A stretch of DNA of 46,199 nt from Planctomycetota bacterium. GTDB taxonomy: Bacteria; Planctomycetota; Planctomycetia; Pirellulales; Pirellulaceae. Below, one piece after another: positions 16,244-25,260 of this stretch (position 1 is the first letter of the stretch; every line of letters begins with the position of its first letter). The notes under the pieces were generated by a model. It saw nothing but the letters and a program-made list of their open reading frames with translations. It ran no database searches and was not told where the DNA came from. The position numbers and the translations under genes are program-made. The DNA lies in the NCBI GenBank assembly GCA_027622275.1, contig JAQBZB010000035.1, positions 1-46,199 of the forward strand, in the 5' to 3' direction.

Positions 16244-17680
16244 TCACCTCGCGTAATCCTCGCCATTGAGACTGTTCACGACCGAGACGAGCCACTTGTC
16301 GAGGTCACCTCGCATCGAGGCAACGCGGTCAGACTCGGACTCCGAGACGTCTTCCGTTTCCTTCGGGTCGGCCGCCAAATCGTACAACTCCCATTTGGCG
16401 TTACCGTTCTTGCCTTCGATGCGATGCAGCTTCCAATCGCCGTCGGTCCAAGCGGAATGGCCGGGGAAGCTGCTTGTCGAATAAGCAGGGTTCGGCAACT
16501 CGGCCGCTTTCTGGCTGGATTCGTGCGGCGGGAGATCGCCGCCCGCCTGCTGAGCCTTCCATAAATCCGCCATCCACGCGGCGGAAGGAGTGCCGATTCC
16601 AGGAGCCGTGTAATCCCAAAAGCCCATCGCCCGTGTTTGGTCATTTGTCTGTTCGTCGATTAAAGCGACAAGGCTGATGCCATCCAGGGGCGCTTGCCGT
16701 TCAACGTGAACGCCCGCGATCTCCAACAGGGTTGGATAGATATCACACGTGTTGCAACGCATGTCCGTCGTCCGCGGTTGCTTGATGTGAGCCGGCCATT
16801 CGAGAATCGCGGGGACGAGCAAGCCGCCTTCGTAGACTTGCCCTTTGTTGCCGCGGAAGCCGCCGGTCGAACCGACCTTGGGCAGACCGCCATTGTCGCT
16901 GCAATACCACAGGATCGTGTTCTCGCGAATGCCGAGATCCGTCAGCGAATCGCGCAGCTTCCCAAACGCCCGGTCCATGCCAGTCACTTCGCCGTAGAAG
17001 TTCTGCAACGCTTTCGAATGTTCTTCGTACAACTTGCGATCTTCCTCGGCAGCCACATGCGGACTGTGGGGCGAGCCGAACCACACGACCGCCAGGAATG
17101 GATCGTCTCCCTTCGTCTTCTCCTTCATCCACTCCAACGCCGCGTCGACAGCGATCATCGAGCTTTCGCCCTTCATCGGTACGGCCGTGCCCTGGCGGCT
17201 CATGATGGCGTCGTTGTCGTAGAAGTTGGGCGCGCTCAACCATTCGTCGAAGCCGTTGCGGCCGGGATGCGCGGGACTGTCGTTCCGCACCGATCCCAGA
17301 TGCCACTTGCCGAAATGCCCGGTCGCGTAGCCGGCGGTCTTCAGCGCTTCGGCAATCGTGGTCTCTTGCGGCCGCATCGGATAGCCCCACTTGAAAACTC
17401 CCATCCGATTAGGATGCCGCCCCGTCATGACACTCGCCCGCGTCGGCGAACAAACCGGAGCCGCCGCATAGAACCGATCGAACCGCAGTCCCGCGGCGGC
17501 AGCAGCATCGAAGTTAGGCGTCTTGATCACCGGATGCCCGTTATACGCCATGTCCCCCCAACCTTGATCGTCGGCCATGACGAGGATGATGTTGGGGCGC
17601 TCGGCGGCGCGATTCTCGACAGCGTTTACCAAAGCCGCCACAACCATCAGCGTTAAGGCAGCGAACGCGCGAGCTTTCAT
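16244..17680 (-). CDS. Secreted formylglycine-dependent sulfatase
   Basis: The protein (478 aa) has a signal peptide (MKARAFAALTLMVVAALVNA) and the sulfatase core: NIILVMADDQGWGD (D37, D38 bind the metal), then CSPTRASVMTGRHP at 77-90. C77 with P79 and R81 is the CxPxR motif whose Cys is converted to formylglycine, the catalytic residue. GHFGKWHLGS and the later SDNGGLP are the other metal-site motifs. It belongs to the arylsulfatase/S1 family, used by planctomycetes to desulfate algal polysaccharides. The exact substrate is not predictable. The only formylglycine-generating-enzyme-fold gene in the window (28663-29724) lacks the usual Cys pair, so maturation must depend on a gene elsewhere. 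Confidence 0.92.
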   Translation of the reverse strand: MKARAFAALTLMVVAALVNAVENRAAERPNIILVMADDQGWGDMAYNGHPVIKTPNFDAAAAAGLRFDRFYAAAPVCSPTRASVMTGRHPNRMGVFKWGYPMRPQETTIAEALKTAGYATGHFGKWHLGSVRNDSPAHPGRNGFDEWLSAPNFYDNDAIMSRQGTAVPMKGESSMIAVDAALEWMKEKTKGDDPFLAVVWFGSPHSPHVAAEEDRKLYEEHSKALQNFYGEVTGMDRAFGKLRDSLTDLGIRENTILWYCSDNGGLPKVGSTGGFRGNKGQVYEGGLLVPAILEWPAHIKQPRTTDMRCNTCDIYPTLLEIAGVHVERQAPLDGISLVALIDEQTNDQTRAMGFWDYTAPGIGTPSAAWMADLWKAQQAGGDLPPHESSQKAAELPNPAYSTSSFPGHSAWTDGDWKLHRIEGKNGNAKWELYDLAADPKETEDVSESESDRVASMRGDLDKWLVSVVNSLNGEDYAR

Positions 17681-17850
17681 GGTGCGGCTCCAAAGGTGTA
17701 GATTCGCGAATGTGCTGGTGCGGGTGTTCCGTTGCCACGCTTAGATCTTATCATGGTGGCAGTCGTCGAACTACCTGGTTTCGAGACGGTGCGTACTGTC
17801 GGGCGAACATGAGTGCCGACGAAGTCAAGTAACATCCCGAGGTATCCGTA

Positions 17851-18615
17851 ATGTCCCATGCATGCCGCAATGTCGTCTTCACCGTATGCTTGATCTCATT
17901 CATTGCCGGTGGTTGCGGTAAGACGGCAACCTCACCGAGTCAAGCGGAGCAGAAGCAAACCCCCGCCGGTGCGAGACAACCGCTCGGCACTACAGGTGGT
18001 GATACCGCATCGATCACGGTGACGCTGGATGGAGAGGCGAACGAGTGGCTGGGTACGCCGCCGGTGTGGGAGGAAGCTGGCGCTGCGGGGCCAGGGCCCT
18101 TTGAATCGGACATCGACATCAAACAGGTCTACATGGTCAATGACAAGGAGCATTTGTATGTATGTTTGCGCACGAATCCATCCCTTCAAGCACGCTACGC
18201 GCGTGCGCCGGGGGGCGGCGAGTTGTGCGACTTGTACTTCGACACGGACAATGACGCTCAGACCGGTTGCAAGGATGTCGACGGATTCGACTTCGGCCAG
18301 ATCAATGGCTACGAAATGAAGGCGTGGATTCCTGTGGGCGTCTATTCCGGTACGGATGGCGATGGGCCATTCGTAACCTACGCCCTGTTGCGGGCCGACA
18401 AGAATGGTGATTTCACCCTGAGCGCTCCAGTCGAGTCTCAGTCGTCCCAAGATCCAGGTGCTCTGATTGCACACGGCGAGGATGGCGTGGAAATGGCGAT
18501 CCCGCTTGAAGTTCTTGGCGTGGACGCCGGAGCAACCGTTCGTTTGCTGCTCAAAGAGGCTGCAGATCCATTTGCAAAAGAGCGATACAGCGAAGGCACC
18601 TACACATTGCGTTAA
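17851..18615 (+). CDS. Lipoprotein with a DOMON/CBM9-like beta-sandwich domain
   Basis: The protein (254 aa) has a lipoprotein signal (FTVCLISFIAGGC, with the modified Cys at residue 22) and a low-complexity Gln/Ser/Thr linker (about 25-50). The rest (about 55-250) begins with ITVTLDGEANEWLGTPPVWE and contains MVNDKEHLYVCLRTN, a pattern of the CBM9/DOMON-type beta sandwich, and LYFDTDNDAQTG, a possible calcium loop. It is likely a cell-surface or periplasmic sugar- or haem-binding protein. It is 48 nt upstream of the amidohydrolase gene on the same strand, so they may be co-transcribed. The domain call is at fold level. Confidence 0.65.
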   Translation: MSHACRNVVFTVCLISFIAGGCGKTATSPSQAEQKQTPAGARQPLGTTGGDTASITVTLDGEANEWLGTPPVWEEAGAAGPGPFESDIDIKQVYMVNDKEHLYVCLRTNPSLQARYARAPGGGELCDLYFDTDNDAQTGCKDVDGFDFGQINGYEMKAWIPVGVYSGTDGDGPFVTYALLRADKNGDFTLSAPVESQSSQDPGALIAHGEDGVEMAIPLEVLGVDAGATVRLLLKEAADPFAKERYSEGTYTLR

Positions 18616-18663
18616 AGCTTCTTCGTCGCGTTCCGATCCTTCCAAGTAGAGGAAGACTTCAAC

Positions 18664-19581
18664 ATGACCGAACTCAGCCGCCGGCAATTCGTAGCGACTG
18701 CCGCCTCAACTGTAGTGGCCGCCTACGGCAGTTGTCGCGTGAATGCCGCGCCGACAAGCACGCCGCGCGTCGATTCGCATCTCCACTGCTTCGCCGGGAA
18801 GCACGACTTGAGGTTCCCGTATCACGTGCGAGGACCGTACGCGCCGGAAGAAATTGCGACACCCGAGCACCTGCTGAAATGTATGGACGAGGCGGGGGTC
18901 GACTTTGCGGTCGTTGTGCATCCGGAACCGTATCAAGACGACCATCGATATCTCGAACATTGCCTGGCCGTTGGTGGAAGAAGGCTGAAGGGGACGGCGC
19001 TGGTGTTTGCGGATCGGGTAGGGTCGCTGGAGAAGTTGCCGGAGCTGGCGGAGCGACTCAGCTTGATTGCGGTTCGCGTGCATGCCTATGCGCCCGATCG
19101 ATTGCCGCCGTTTGGGAAACCGGAACTGCGGCGACTGTGGCAGATGGCGACAGATCTCGGGCTAGCCGTGCAACTGCATTTTGAACCGCGTTACGCGGCG
19201 GGCTTCGAGCCGCTGATTCGCGAGTTTCGGGAGACGCGCGTGATCATCGATCATCTGGGACGTCCGTTTCAAGCGACGCCGGAGGAACATGCGGTCGTCG
19301 TGAAATGGTCGCGGTTTCCGAACACGATCATGAAGCTGTCGTCGATTCCCTCGAACGCGAGCTATCCGCATCGCGACATCGCTCCCATCATTAAGCAACT
19401 GACCGAGAGCTATGGTGCGGATCGCATGATTTATGGCGGTGGGTTTGGAGCAGATGCGACGGGCGATTCGTATCGTACCGCGTTCGAGCGAGCCGAGTCG
19501 TTCATCGGCCATCTCACCGAGTCGGAGCGAGCGAAGATCTTGGGCGGAACAGCGGTCAGGTTGTTCGGGTTCACGGCTTGA
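18664..19581 (+). CDS. Amidohydrolase (TIM-barrel, amidohydrolase-2 family) with Tat signal
   Basis: The protein (305 aa) begins with a twin-arginine signal (SRRQFVATAASTVVAAYGSC) and then the metal-dependent hydrolase barrel: VDSHLHCF (H39 and H41), VHPEPYQDDHRY, LGLAVQLHFEP and RVIIDHLGRP, then the C-terminal YGGGFG. The layout matches the amidohydrolase_2 family, which includes lactonases and decarboxylases acting on sugar-acid or aromatic substrates. The planctomycete copies are usually in sugar-degradation clusters, but nothing here identifies a substrate. The Tat signal indicates folding with its metal in the cytoplasm before export. It follows the lipoprotein gene by 48 nt. Confidence 0.8.
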   Translation: MTELSRRQFVATAASTVVAAYGSCRVNAAPTSTPRVDSHLHCFAGKHDLRFPYHVRGPYAPEEIATPEHLLKCMDEAGVDFAVVVHPEPYQDDHRYLEHCLAVGGRRLKGTALVFADRVGSLEKLPELAERLSLIAVRVHAYAPDRLPPFGKPELRRLWQMATDLGLAVQLHFEPRYAAGFEPLIREFRETRVIIDHLGRPFQATPEEHAVVVKWSRFPNTIMKLSSIPSNASYPHRDIAPIIKQLTESYGADRMIYGGGFGADATGDSYRTAFERAESFIGHLTESERAKILGGTAVRLFGFTA

Positions 19582-19994
19582 ACGGTCATCGATGCACCGC
19601 GCGCGTCGATTATTCTAAGTTACTCCTGCCCCCAACGAGCTCGTCTCGTTGGAGCAAAAAATTGGTGAGTTAGAAATGAACGGCGGCAAAGTCGAGACCC
19701 CAACGGGCTTGTCCCGTTTGGTGAATGAGATTCGAGGCGATGACGGCGCGGCGAGGTAAGCGAGCAGAACCTCATTCACCCACGAGACAAGCTCGTGGGG
19801 GTCTTGGGTTACTCGAAGACATTTAGCTAACTTAACAATCTTGGGTTCCGAACGGGGCGAGCCCGTTGGGGACCGGAAACCTGCGCCGAGTGCCATTCGA
19901 ACCGCGAAACTCACCCGGTTGTCCAGGTTCGAGGGCTTGGGTACGTTAATCGGTTCGCATGAACAACCAACTCCCAAGCAGGTGAAACATCGTC
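19582..19994. other. Intergenic region filled by AACGGGCTTGTCCCGTT-type repeats
   Basis: About 410 nt between the amidohydrolase and the aminotransferase gene. It is dominated by four related short palindromes (listed separately). Frames that cross it are not protein-like. The dapL ribosome site is near the end but weak. Confidence 0.6.
19630..19871. repeat. Cluster of four AACGGGCTTGTCCCGTT-type palindromes
   Basis: Units near 19632-19651, 19700-19719, 19780-19799 and 19850-19869 share the pattern CCAACGRGCTYGTCYCGTT or its near complement. The second and third form a longer inverted repeat: 19695-19729 against 19771-19804, about 35 nt with several mismatches, including GTGAATGAG against CTCATTCAC. 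The family resembles other dispersed planctomycete repeats and could encode small hairpin RNAs or terminate transcription. Confidence 0.7.
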
Positions 19995-21227
19995 ATGAGC
20001 GACCCTTACTTCCAGCAATTGTTTGCAGACCGGATTGGCGGAGCCAACTATGGCAAGGGGACCGCGATCTACAAATTCGAGAAGATCAAGCGGGCCAAGC
20101 GGAAGGCGGCGGCCGATTATCCGGATCGCTCGCTGCTGAACTTCGGCATCGGCGAGAATGACGAGATGGCTCCCGAGTCGGTGCGTCAAGTCATGGCTGA
20201 GGAGATCAACAAGCCGGAGAATCGCGGCTATGCCGATAACGGAATCGCCGAGTTCAAGGAAGCCGCGGCTCGATTCATGAAGCGGGAACTCGGCGTGGAA
20301 CTCGACCCGGTAAAGGAGATCAATCACTGCATCGGCTCGAAGCCGGCGCTGGCGGTGCTCCCGGCGTGCTTCATCAATCCCGGCGACATCACGCTGATGA
20401 CCGTCCCCGGCTATCCGGTTGCCGGCACGCATACGGCTTACTACGGCGGCAGCGTGTATAAGCTGGCGCTGCTGGCCGAAAACAGTTTTCTGCCGGATCT
20501 CGATGCGATTCCGGCCGACATCGTGGCGAAGACGAAGCTGCTGGTGCTGAACTATCCCAATAGCCCGACGGGCAAAGTGGCACCGCGCGAGTTCTTCGAG
20601 AACGTCATCGCCTTCGCGAAAGCCAACAGCATCGTCGTCGTCCAAGACGCCGCTCACATGATGCTGACCTTTGAAGGCAAGCCGATGAGCTTCCTCAGCA
20701 TTCCCGGCGCGAAGGATGTCGGTGTCGAAGTGCATTCGCTGTCGAAGGGTTTCGACATGATCGGCTGGCGGATTGGCTGGGTTTGCGGACACGAGCGGAT
20801 CGTGCAAGCTTATGCCGACGTCAAGGACAACAGCGACTCGGGACAATTCATCGCGATCCAAAAGGCGGCCGCCGCGGCGCTCGACGACGAATCGATTCCG
20901 AAACGGACTCGTGAGAAGTATCGCCGCCGCCTGTCGAAGCTGGTCGAGACGCTGCAAGGCTGCGGCTTTCAATGCTCGATGCCGGGCGGCAGCTACTTCC
21001 TGTACACCAAGTCGCCCACGGGAACGGCAAGCGGCGAGACCTTTGCCGACGCCGAAGCCGCCAGCCAATTCCTGATCACTCAGCAATCGATCGTCACCGT
21101 CCCGTGGGACGACGCCGGCGCGTTCCTGCGTTTCTCGGTGACCTACGAAGCGGCGAACGAAACTGAAGAGGACGCGTTAATGGCCGAGACAAAGAAGCGG
21201 CTGGGGCAGATAAAGCTGAAGTTCTAA
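19995..21227 (+). CDS. dapL: LL-diaminopimelate aminotransferase (DapL-type)
   Basis: The protein (410 aa) is a fold-type I PLP aminotransferase. The PLP lysine is K251 in VHSLSKGFDMIGWRIGW; N187 (NYPNSPTG), D218 (VVQDAA) and R259 complete the site. The N-terminal NFGIGENDEMAPESVRQVM and NKPENRGYADNGIAEFKEA are typical of the planctomycete members annotated as DapL, which make LL-diaminopimelate directly from tetrahydrodipicolinate for lysine and cell-wall synthesis. The enzyme choice within class I/II aminotransferases depends on that resemblance, so a broader call of class I/II aminotransferase is safe. It is convergent with the PH-domain gene: the two stop codons overlap. Confidence 0.75.
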   Translation: MSDPYFQQLFADRIGGANYGKGTAIYKFEKIKRAKRKAAADYPDRSLLNFGIGENDEMAPESVRQVMAEEINKPENRGYADNGIAEFKEAAARFMKRELGVELDPVKEINHCIGSKPALAVLPACFINPGDITLMTVPGYPVAGTHTAYYGGSVYKLALLAENSFLPDLDAIPADIVAKTKLLVLNYPNSPTGKVAPREFFENVIAFAKANSIVVVQDAAHMMLTFEGKPMSFLSIPGAKDVGVEVHSLSKGFDMIGWRIGWVCGHERIVQAYADVKDNSDSGQFIAIQKAAAAALDDESIPKRTREKYRRRLSKLVETLQGCGFQCSMPGGSYFLYTKSPTGTASGETFADAEAASQFLITQQSIVTVPWDDAGAFLRFSVTYEAANETEEDALMAETKKRLGQIKLKF

Positions 21228-21757
21228 ATCGACTCGATGTGCAATCCGCGTTTTCGCCGTTCCTTGCGGCGGACGTCGTCGATCGTGTCGGCGACGGTGG
21301 CAACGCCGTCGATGCCGGTGAGCACGAGTTCAGGATGCGTGCGGTCGGTCGAGCTGATGCGGATCGTGCCGACGTCCAGCATCCGCTGAACGACCCCTTG
21401 TTCGTAAGTCACGTCATCAATGTCGATGACTTCGATCCGATCGGTCACGCGTTTCAAGATGCCCGACTTGTGGATGAACCGCTGCGTTGTCAGTTGATAG
21501 TAAACACTCATTTTCTTGTAGGCCAACATGCTGACCAGCAAGACGAAGATTACGGGAATGGCGAGTCCAACGGGTGGAAAGGCGAACATGCCGGCGATCA
21601 GGCCAATCGTGACGAGCCCGCCCAAAACCCACGTCCCGTACATGGCTTTGGCCGAATAGCCTCCCGACCAAAGATCTTGTTCCTCGTCCTCGGCGTTGTC
21701 CGCCTGACGGGCTTCGGCGGATTCTTTGAATCGATCTTTGGGTGTGTCGGCGCTCAT
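21224..21757 (-). CDS. Membrane protein with a bacterial PH (YdbS-like) domain
   Basis: The protein (177 aa from the ATG at 21757; AGGAG lies 9 nt upstream) has a charged N terminus and two membrane helices (about residues 40-85, WVLGGLVTIGLIAGMFAFPP then VGLAIPVIFVLLVSMLAY). A C-terminal bPH2/YdbS domain follows: YYQLTTQRFIHKSGILKRVT, then VIDIDDVTYEQGVVQRML and VGTIRISSTDRTHPELVL. YdbS-like proteins are membrane-anchored and of unknown role. It overlaps dapL tail to tail, sharing two bases of the stop codons, so there is no space for a terminator between the convergent genes. Confidence 0.8.
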   Translation of the reverse strand: MSADTPKDRFKESAEARQADNAEDEEQDLWSGGYSAKAMYGTWVLGGLVTIGLIAGMFAFPPVGLAIPVIFVLLVSMLAYKKMSVYYQLTTQRFIHKSGILKRVTDRIEVIDIDDVTYEQGVVQRMLDVGTIRISSTDRTHPELVLTGIDGVATVADTIDDVRRKERRKRGLHIESI

Positions 21758-21990
21758 GGGCACAGGCTCCTGACGATGTAAATGGGCGAGACTGCTCAAT
21801 GACGTGACGCATTATAACGGCACGTTCGGGGATTCGTTAGCAGGCTGAGCTTCTTGGATTGCCTGCTTGCGGACGCCACTGGACGCCTGCTGGGACACCT
21901 CATCTATTCCGCGAATCGTCAGTTGTAGTATAGTGATTCGAGGCTGTCGCTAAGAAACTTCGGTAAACGGGAACTTCGGCCAAGACTCGC

Positions 21991-22461
21991 ATGAGATGTC
22001 CCTTCTGTCGGCTCGATAACGACCGCGTGATCGACTCGCGTGCCAGCGACGACGGGTTCGCGATCCGTCGCCGCCGGGAGTGCTTGGACTGTAAGCGCCG
22101 GTATTCCACTTACGAACGCCTGGAGGAGATGTCGCTCAAAGTCGTCAAGAAGCACGGTGGACGAGAGCCGTTCAGCCGCGAGAAGATGCGCCACGGCCTG
22201 GCCCGAGCATGTTGGAAGCGCCCGATCAGCGACGAACAGATCGATGGCGTAGTCGCTCAAGTCGAGAGCGAAATCTATGCCAAATTCGACACGGAAGTCG
22301 ACAGCGAACATCTGGGCGCGCTCGTCATGCAGTATCTCGGGGAACTCGATCAAGTTGCCTTTGTCCGCTTCGCCAGCGTCTATCGCGAGTTCGAGGACGT
22401 GCGGGATTTCGTCGACGAGCTGCAACCGATGTTGATCGCGAAGCGCATTGGCGACGGATAA
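21991..22461 (+). CDS. nrdR: NrdR transcriptional repressor of ribonucleotide reductase
   Basis: The protein (156 aa) has the NrdR zinc ribbon (C3, C6, C31, C34) and the ATP-cone domain: LKVVKKHGGREPFSREKMRH, then VVAQVESEIY and VMQYLGELDQVAFVRFASVY. VIDSRASDDGFAIRRRREC is diagnostic. NrdR senses dATP or ATP through its cone and represses nrd genes. The length is normal and the cysteines are all present. No nrd gene is in the window, which is common. The start at 21991 gives the canonical MRCPFC beginning. Confidence 0.95.
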   Translation: MRCPFCRLDNDRVIDSRASDDGFAIRRRRECLDCKRRYSTYERLEEMSLKVVKKHGGREPFSREKMRHGLARACWKRPISDEQIDGVVAQVESEIYAKFDTEVDSEHLGALVMQYLGELDQVAFVRFASVYREFEDVRDFVDELQPMLIAKRIGDG

Positions 22462-22619
22462 CCGGCATTACCGAGTGCCCCGCCCCATTTCGCGGGCCGT
22501 TTAGCGTCCCGGCTCTCTCGCCGAATCGCCTTGGAGGTCTTGGGACTTCCGGCTATCATACGCGCGCACCAACTCACTACCAAAACCTCTTGCTAGCAAC
22601 TTCTCCAACGGACGAACAA

Positions 22620-24044
22620 ATGAGCGAGCTACGAACCGAACGCGACTCGATGGGCGAGGTACAGGTCCCCGCCAACGCCTATTACGGAGCCCAGACGCAA
22701 CGAGCCGTCGAGAACTTTCCCATTTCCGGCTGGCAACTGCCGGCCGATCTGATCCACGCACTCGGATTGGTGAAGTACGCCTGCGGTGTTGCCAATCGTG
22801 ACTTGGGCAAGCTTACGGGCACCGGCAAAAAGACGCTTAATGATGCGCAAGTCGATGCCATGCTCGCGGCTTGCCGTGAGGTCGCCGAAGGCAAGCTCGA
22901 CGGCGAATTCCCGATCGATGTCTTTCAAACGGGCTCGGGAACCTCCAGTAATATGAACACCAACGAAGTCATCTCGAACCGCGCGATCGAGATTGCCGGC
23001 GGCGATCGCTTCCAAGCCGAGAAGCCAATTCATCCGAACGACCACGTCAACATGGGGCAGAGCACGAACGATATCTTTCCCACGTCGATCCACGTCGCGA
23101 CCGCGAGCAAAATCAAGAACGACCTGATTCCGGCGCTACAGCGGTTCGCGGACGTCTTGGCACAAAAGGCCAAGGAGTGGGATCAGATCATCAAGATCGG
23201 CCGAACGCATCTGGCCGACGCGACGCCGTTGCGGCTTGGTCAGGAGTTCGGAGGATTTGCCCGACAGTTGCAACTGTCCGTCACGCGCGCCGAGCGCGGC
23301 CTCGAAGCCGTTTTGGAGTTGCCGGCTGGCGGCACGGCGGTGGGAACCGGAATCAACACACATCCCGAATTTGGCAAGCGAGTTGCCGAGTGTCTGGCCA
23401 GCGAAACGGGCATCGCGTTCGTGGAGGCAGAGAATCACTTCGAGGCCAATGCACAGCGCGATGGCTTGGTCGAATGCCACGGCCAGCTCAAGACGATCGC
23501 CTCGACGCTCTTTAACGTCGCCAACAACATCCGCTGGCTCGGTAGCGGCCCGCGATGTGGCTTCTACGAAGTCCAGCTTCCCGATCTCCAGCCGGGCAGT
23601 TCGATTATGCCGGGCAAAGTGAACCCGGTCATGTGCGAAAGCATGATGCAGGTCGCGGCTCGAGTGATGGGCAGCGACCAGGCGATCGCCATCGCCGGCT
23701 CGGGAGGCGGCCAGTTCCAGTTAAACATCATGATGCCGATGATGGGACAGACGGTCTTGGAGAGCATCCAACTGCTCGCTTCCTGTACGCGGGCTTTCGT
23801 CGACTTCTGTGCTGAAGGGATGGAAGCCAATGAAAAGGCTTGCGAAGCGGCGGTTGAGCAGAGTTTATCGATGGTCACGAGCTTGAACCCGCACCTCGGT
23901 TACGAGAAGACCTCCGCGTTAGCGAAGAAGGCGTTCAAGGAAGATAAGACGATTCGCGAACTTTGTCGCGAGGAAGGCGTTTTACCGGAGAACACGCTCA
24001 ACGAAGCGTTGGACCCGATGAGCATGACGGAACCCCAAGGGTAA
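22620..24044 (+). CDS. fumC: Class II fumarate hydratase
   Basis: The protein (474 aa) carries the fumarase/aspartase signature SSIMPGKVNPVMCE and the substrate-binding GSGTSSNMNTNEVI and HPNDHVNMGQSTNDIFP. NNIRWLGSGPRCGFYEVQLP is typical of FumC rather than aspartase. It converts fumarate to malate in the citric-acid cycle. I start at the ATG at 22620 (MSELRTERDSMGEVQVP), which matches family length; the frame extends upstream into nrdR but that part is not protein-like. A hairpin (24057-24099) follows the stop. Confidence 0.93.
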   Translation: MSELRTERDSMGEVQVPANAYYGAQTQRAVENFPISGWQLPADLIHALGLVKYACGVANRDLGKLTGTGKKTLNDAQVDAMLAACREVAEGKLDGEFPIDVFQTGSGTSSNMNTNEVISNRAIEIAGGDRFQAEKPIHPNDHVNMGQSTNDIFPTSIHVATASKIKNDLIPALQRFADVLAQKAKEWDQIIKIGRTHLADATPLRLGQEFGGFARQLQLSVTRAERGLEAVLELPAGGTAVGTGINTHPEFGKRVAECLASETGIAFVEAENHFEANAQRDGLVECHGQLKTIASTLFNVANNIRWLGSGPRCGFYEVQLPDLQPGSSIMPGKVNPVMCESMMQVAARVMGSDQAIAIAGSGGGQFQLNIMMPMMGQTVLESIQLLASCTRAFVDFCAEGMEANEKACEAAVEQSLSMVTSLNPHLGYEKTSALAKKAFKEDKTIRELCREEGVLPENTLNEALDPMSMTEPQG

Positions 24045-24056
24045 ATGACAAAATCC

Positions 24057-24099
24057 CAAATCCCAATGACCAAGGAGGATCAATGATCGTTGGGATTTG
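24057..24099. terminator. 13-bp hairpin after fumC, possible terminator
   Basis: CAAATCCCAATGA (24057-24069) and TCGTTGGGATTTG (24087-24099) pair with one G-U, loop of 17 nt. No T-run follows, so intrinsic termination is uncertain; the hairpin lies 12 nt after the fumC stop. The string AATCCCAAATCCCAA also looks like a dispersed repeat. Confidence 0.45.
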
Positions 24100-24133
24100 G
24101 AGCTTCAACTAATTGGATCACGGAGGATCGGCC

Positions 24134-25237
24134 ATGAAGCGTTTCGCATTTTTAGTTTGCGCCTTGTTCGCAATCTTGATCGCGGCTCCAAGATTGAGCT
24201 TTGGTCAACAAGACACGAAGAGCCTGCTCGCGTCGGCCTATCAAAAGACGCAAACCGCCAAGACGGTCACGGACTACACCGCCGTGATCGACCTTTGTCA
24301 GCAAGCCGAAGCAACGAACCTCACACCGGCCCAAAGCAAATACGTGCGACAACTGGCTTCCTGGGCTTACAATCGCCGTGGCGAAGCGTATGTCGAGCAA
24401 GCCGCCACCGCCCTCGAATCCGGAGACAAAGAACGGGCGTCCGAGTTCGACACGAAAGCATTGGCCAACTTCGAGAAAGCCGTCGAAAACGACGAGACCC
24501 GCTGGAAGGCAATCCATAACCGCGGCGTCAGCTATGCACTCGCGGGCAAGTACGAAAAGTCGATCACGGACTTTACGCGCGTCATCGAGCTTCGACCGGA
24601 CTATCCAAATGCCTGGTTCAATCGAGCCGAAATCCGCTATGAGCTTGGCCACTTCGAGCAAGCGATACCCGACTACACCAAGATGCTCGAACTGAACCCC
24701 GATGACTTCGGAGCCTACACGAGCCGTGGGCACACCTATTTTCGGGTGCGAAAGTTCACCGAGGCTTTAGACGACTACAGCAGCGCGATTCAACTGAACG
24801 AAGCCAACGCGGAAGCCTATGCGAACCGGGGCGATGCGCATCAGAAACTGGATAATTGGAAGGAAGCGGCGGCCGACTTCCGTCGCGCGGTGGAACTCGA
24901 TGCTACGCTCCCACGAGCCTATGCCAGCGCTGCCTGGCTGATGGCGACGTGCCCCGACGAGCACTTCCGTAACGCGGAACTTGGCCTGCAGGCCGCGCAA
25001 CGTGCGATTGAACTCGGTAGCGAAGACAACTTCGAGCTGTTGGATACGCTCGCCGCCGCACAGGCTAACGCGAAGCACTTCGACCAAGCCATCGCCACGG
25101 TCTCGAAGGCGATTGAGCTGGCCCCGGCTGACGCCTCCAGCCCGCTCACGCAACGCTTGGAGCTGTACAACAGCCAGCGTCCCTACCGCCAGCAACTCGC
25201 CCAAACGGCACAGGCGGAATCGCCGGAACTGCGCTAG
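24134..25237 (+). CDS. Secreted TPR-repeat protein
   Basis: The protein (367 aa from the ATG at 24134; GGAGG lies about 7 nt upstream) has a signal peptide (MKRFAFLVCALFAILIAAPR then LSFGQQD) and about seven TPR units in the middle, such as KAIHNRGVSYALAGKYEKSI, NAWFNRAEIRYELGHFEQAI, GAYTSRGHTYFRVRKFTEAL and EAYANRGDAHQKLDNWKEAA. TPR domains bind other proteins in the periplasm or at the surface. Nothing suggests a specific partner. The C terminus ends inside a 16-bp tandem duplication (25229-25260) that duplicates its stop region. Confidence 0.85.
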   Translation: MKRFAFLVCALFAILIAAPRLSFGQQDTKSLLASAYQKTQTAKTVTDYTAVIDLCQQAEATNLTPAQSKYVRQLASWAYNRRGEAYVEQAATALESGDKERASEFDTKALANFEKAVENDETRWKAIHNRGVSYALAGKYEKSITDFTRVIELRPDYPNAWFNRAEIRYELGHFEQAIPDYTKMLELNPDDFGAYTSRGHTYFRVRKFTEALDDYSSAIQLNEANAEAYANRGDAHQKLDNWKEAAADFRRAVELDATLPRAYASAAWLMATCPDEHFRNAELGLQAAQRAIELGSEDNFELLDTLAAAQANAKHFDQAIATVSKAIELAPADASSPLTQRLELYNSQRPYRQQLAQTAQAESPELR

Positions 25238-25260
25238 CCGGGTGCTGCGCTAGCCGGGTG
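25229..25260. repeat. 16-bp tandem duplication at the TPR gene stop
   Basis: CTGCGCTAGCCGGGTG occurs twice in direct tandem (25229-25244, 25245-25260), perfectly. Each copy contains CTG CGC TAG, so the final Leu-Arg-stop of the TPR gene is duplicated. The GCGCTAGCC core matches the palindromic elements A and C, hinting that this is a fragment of the same family. Confidence 0.85.

Noticed and set aside
19615-19977. Minus-strand open frame of 120 codons in the repeat cluster
   Set aside because: It runs across the AACGGGCTTGTCCCGTT palindromes and shows no protein-like pattern.
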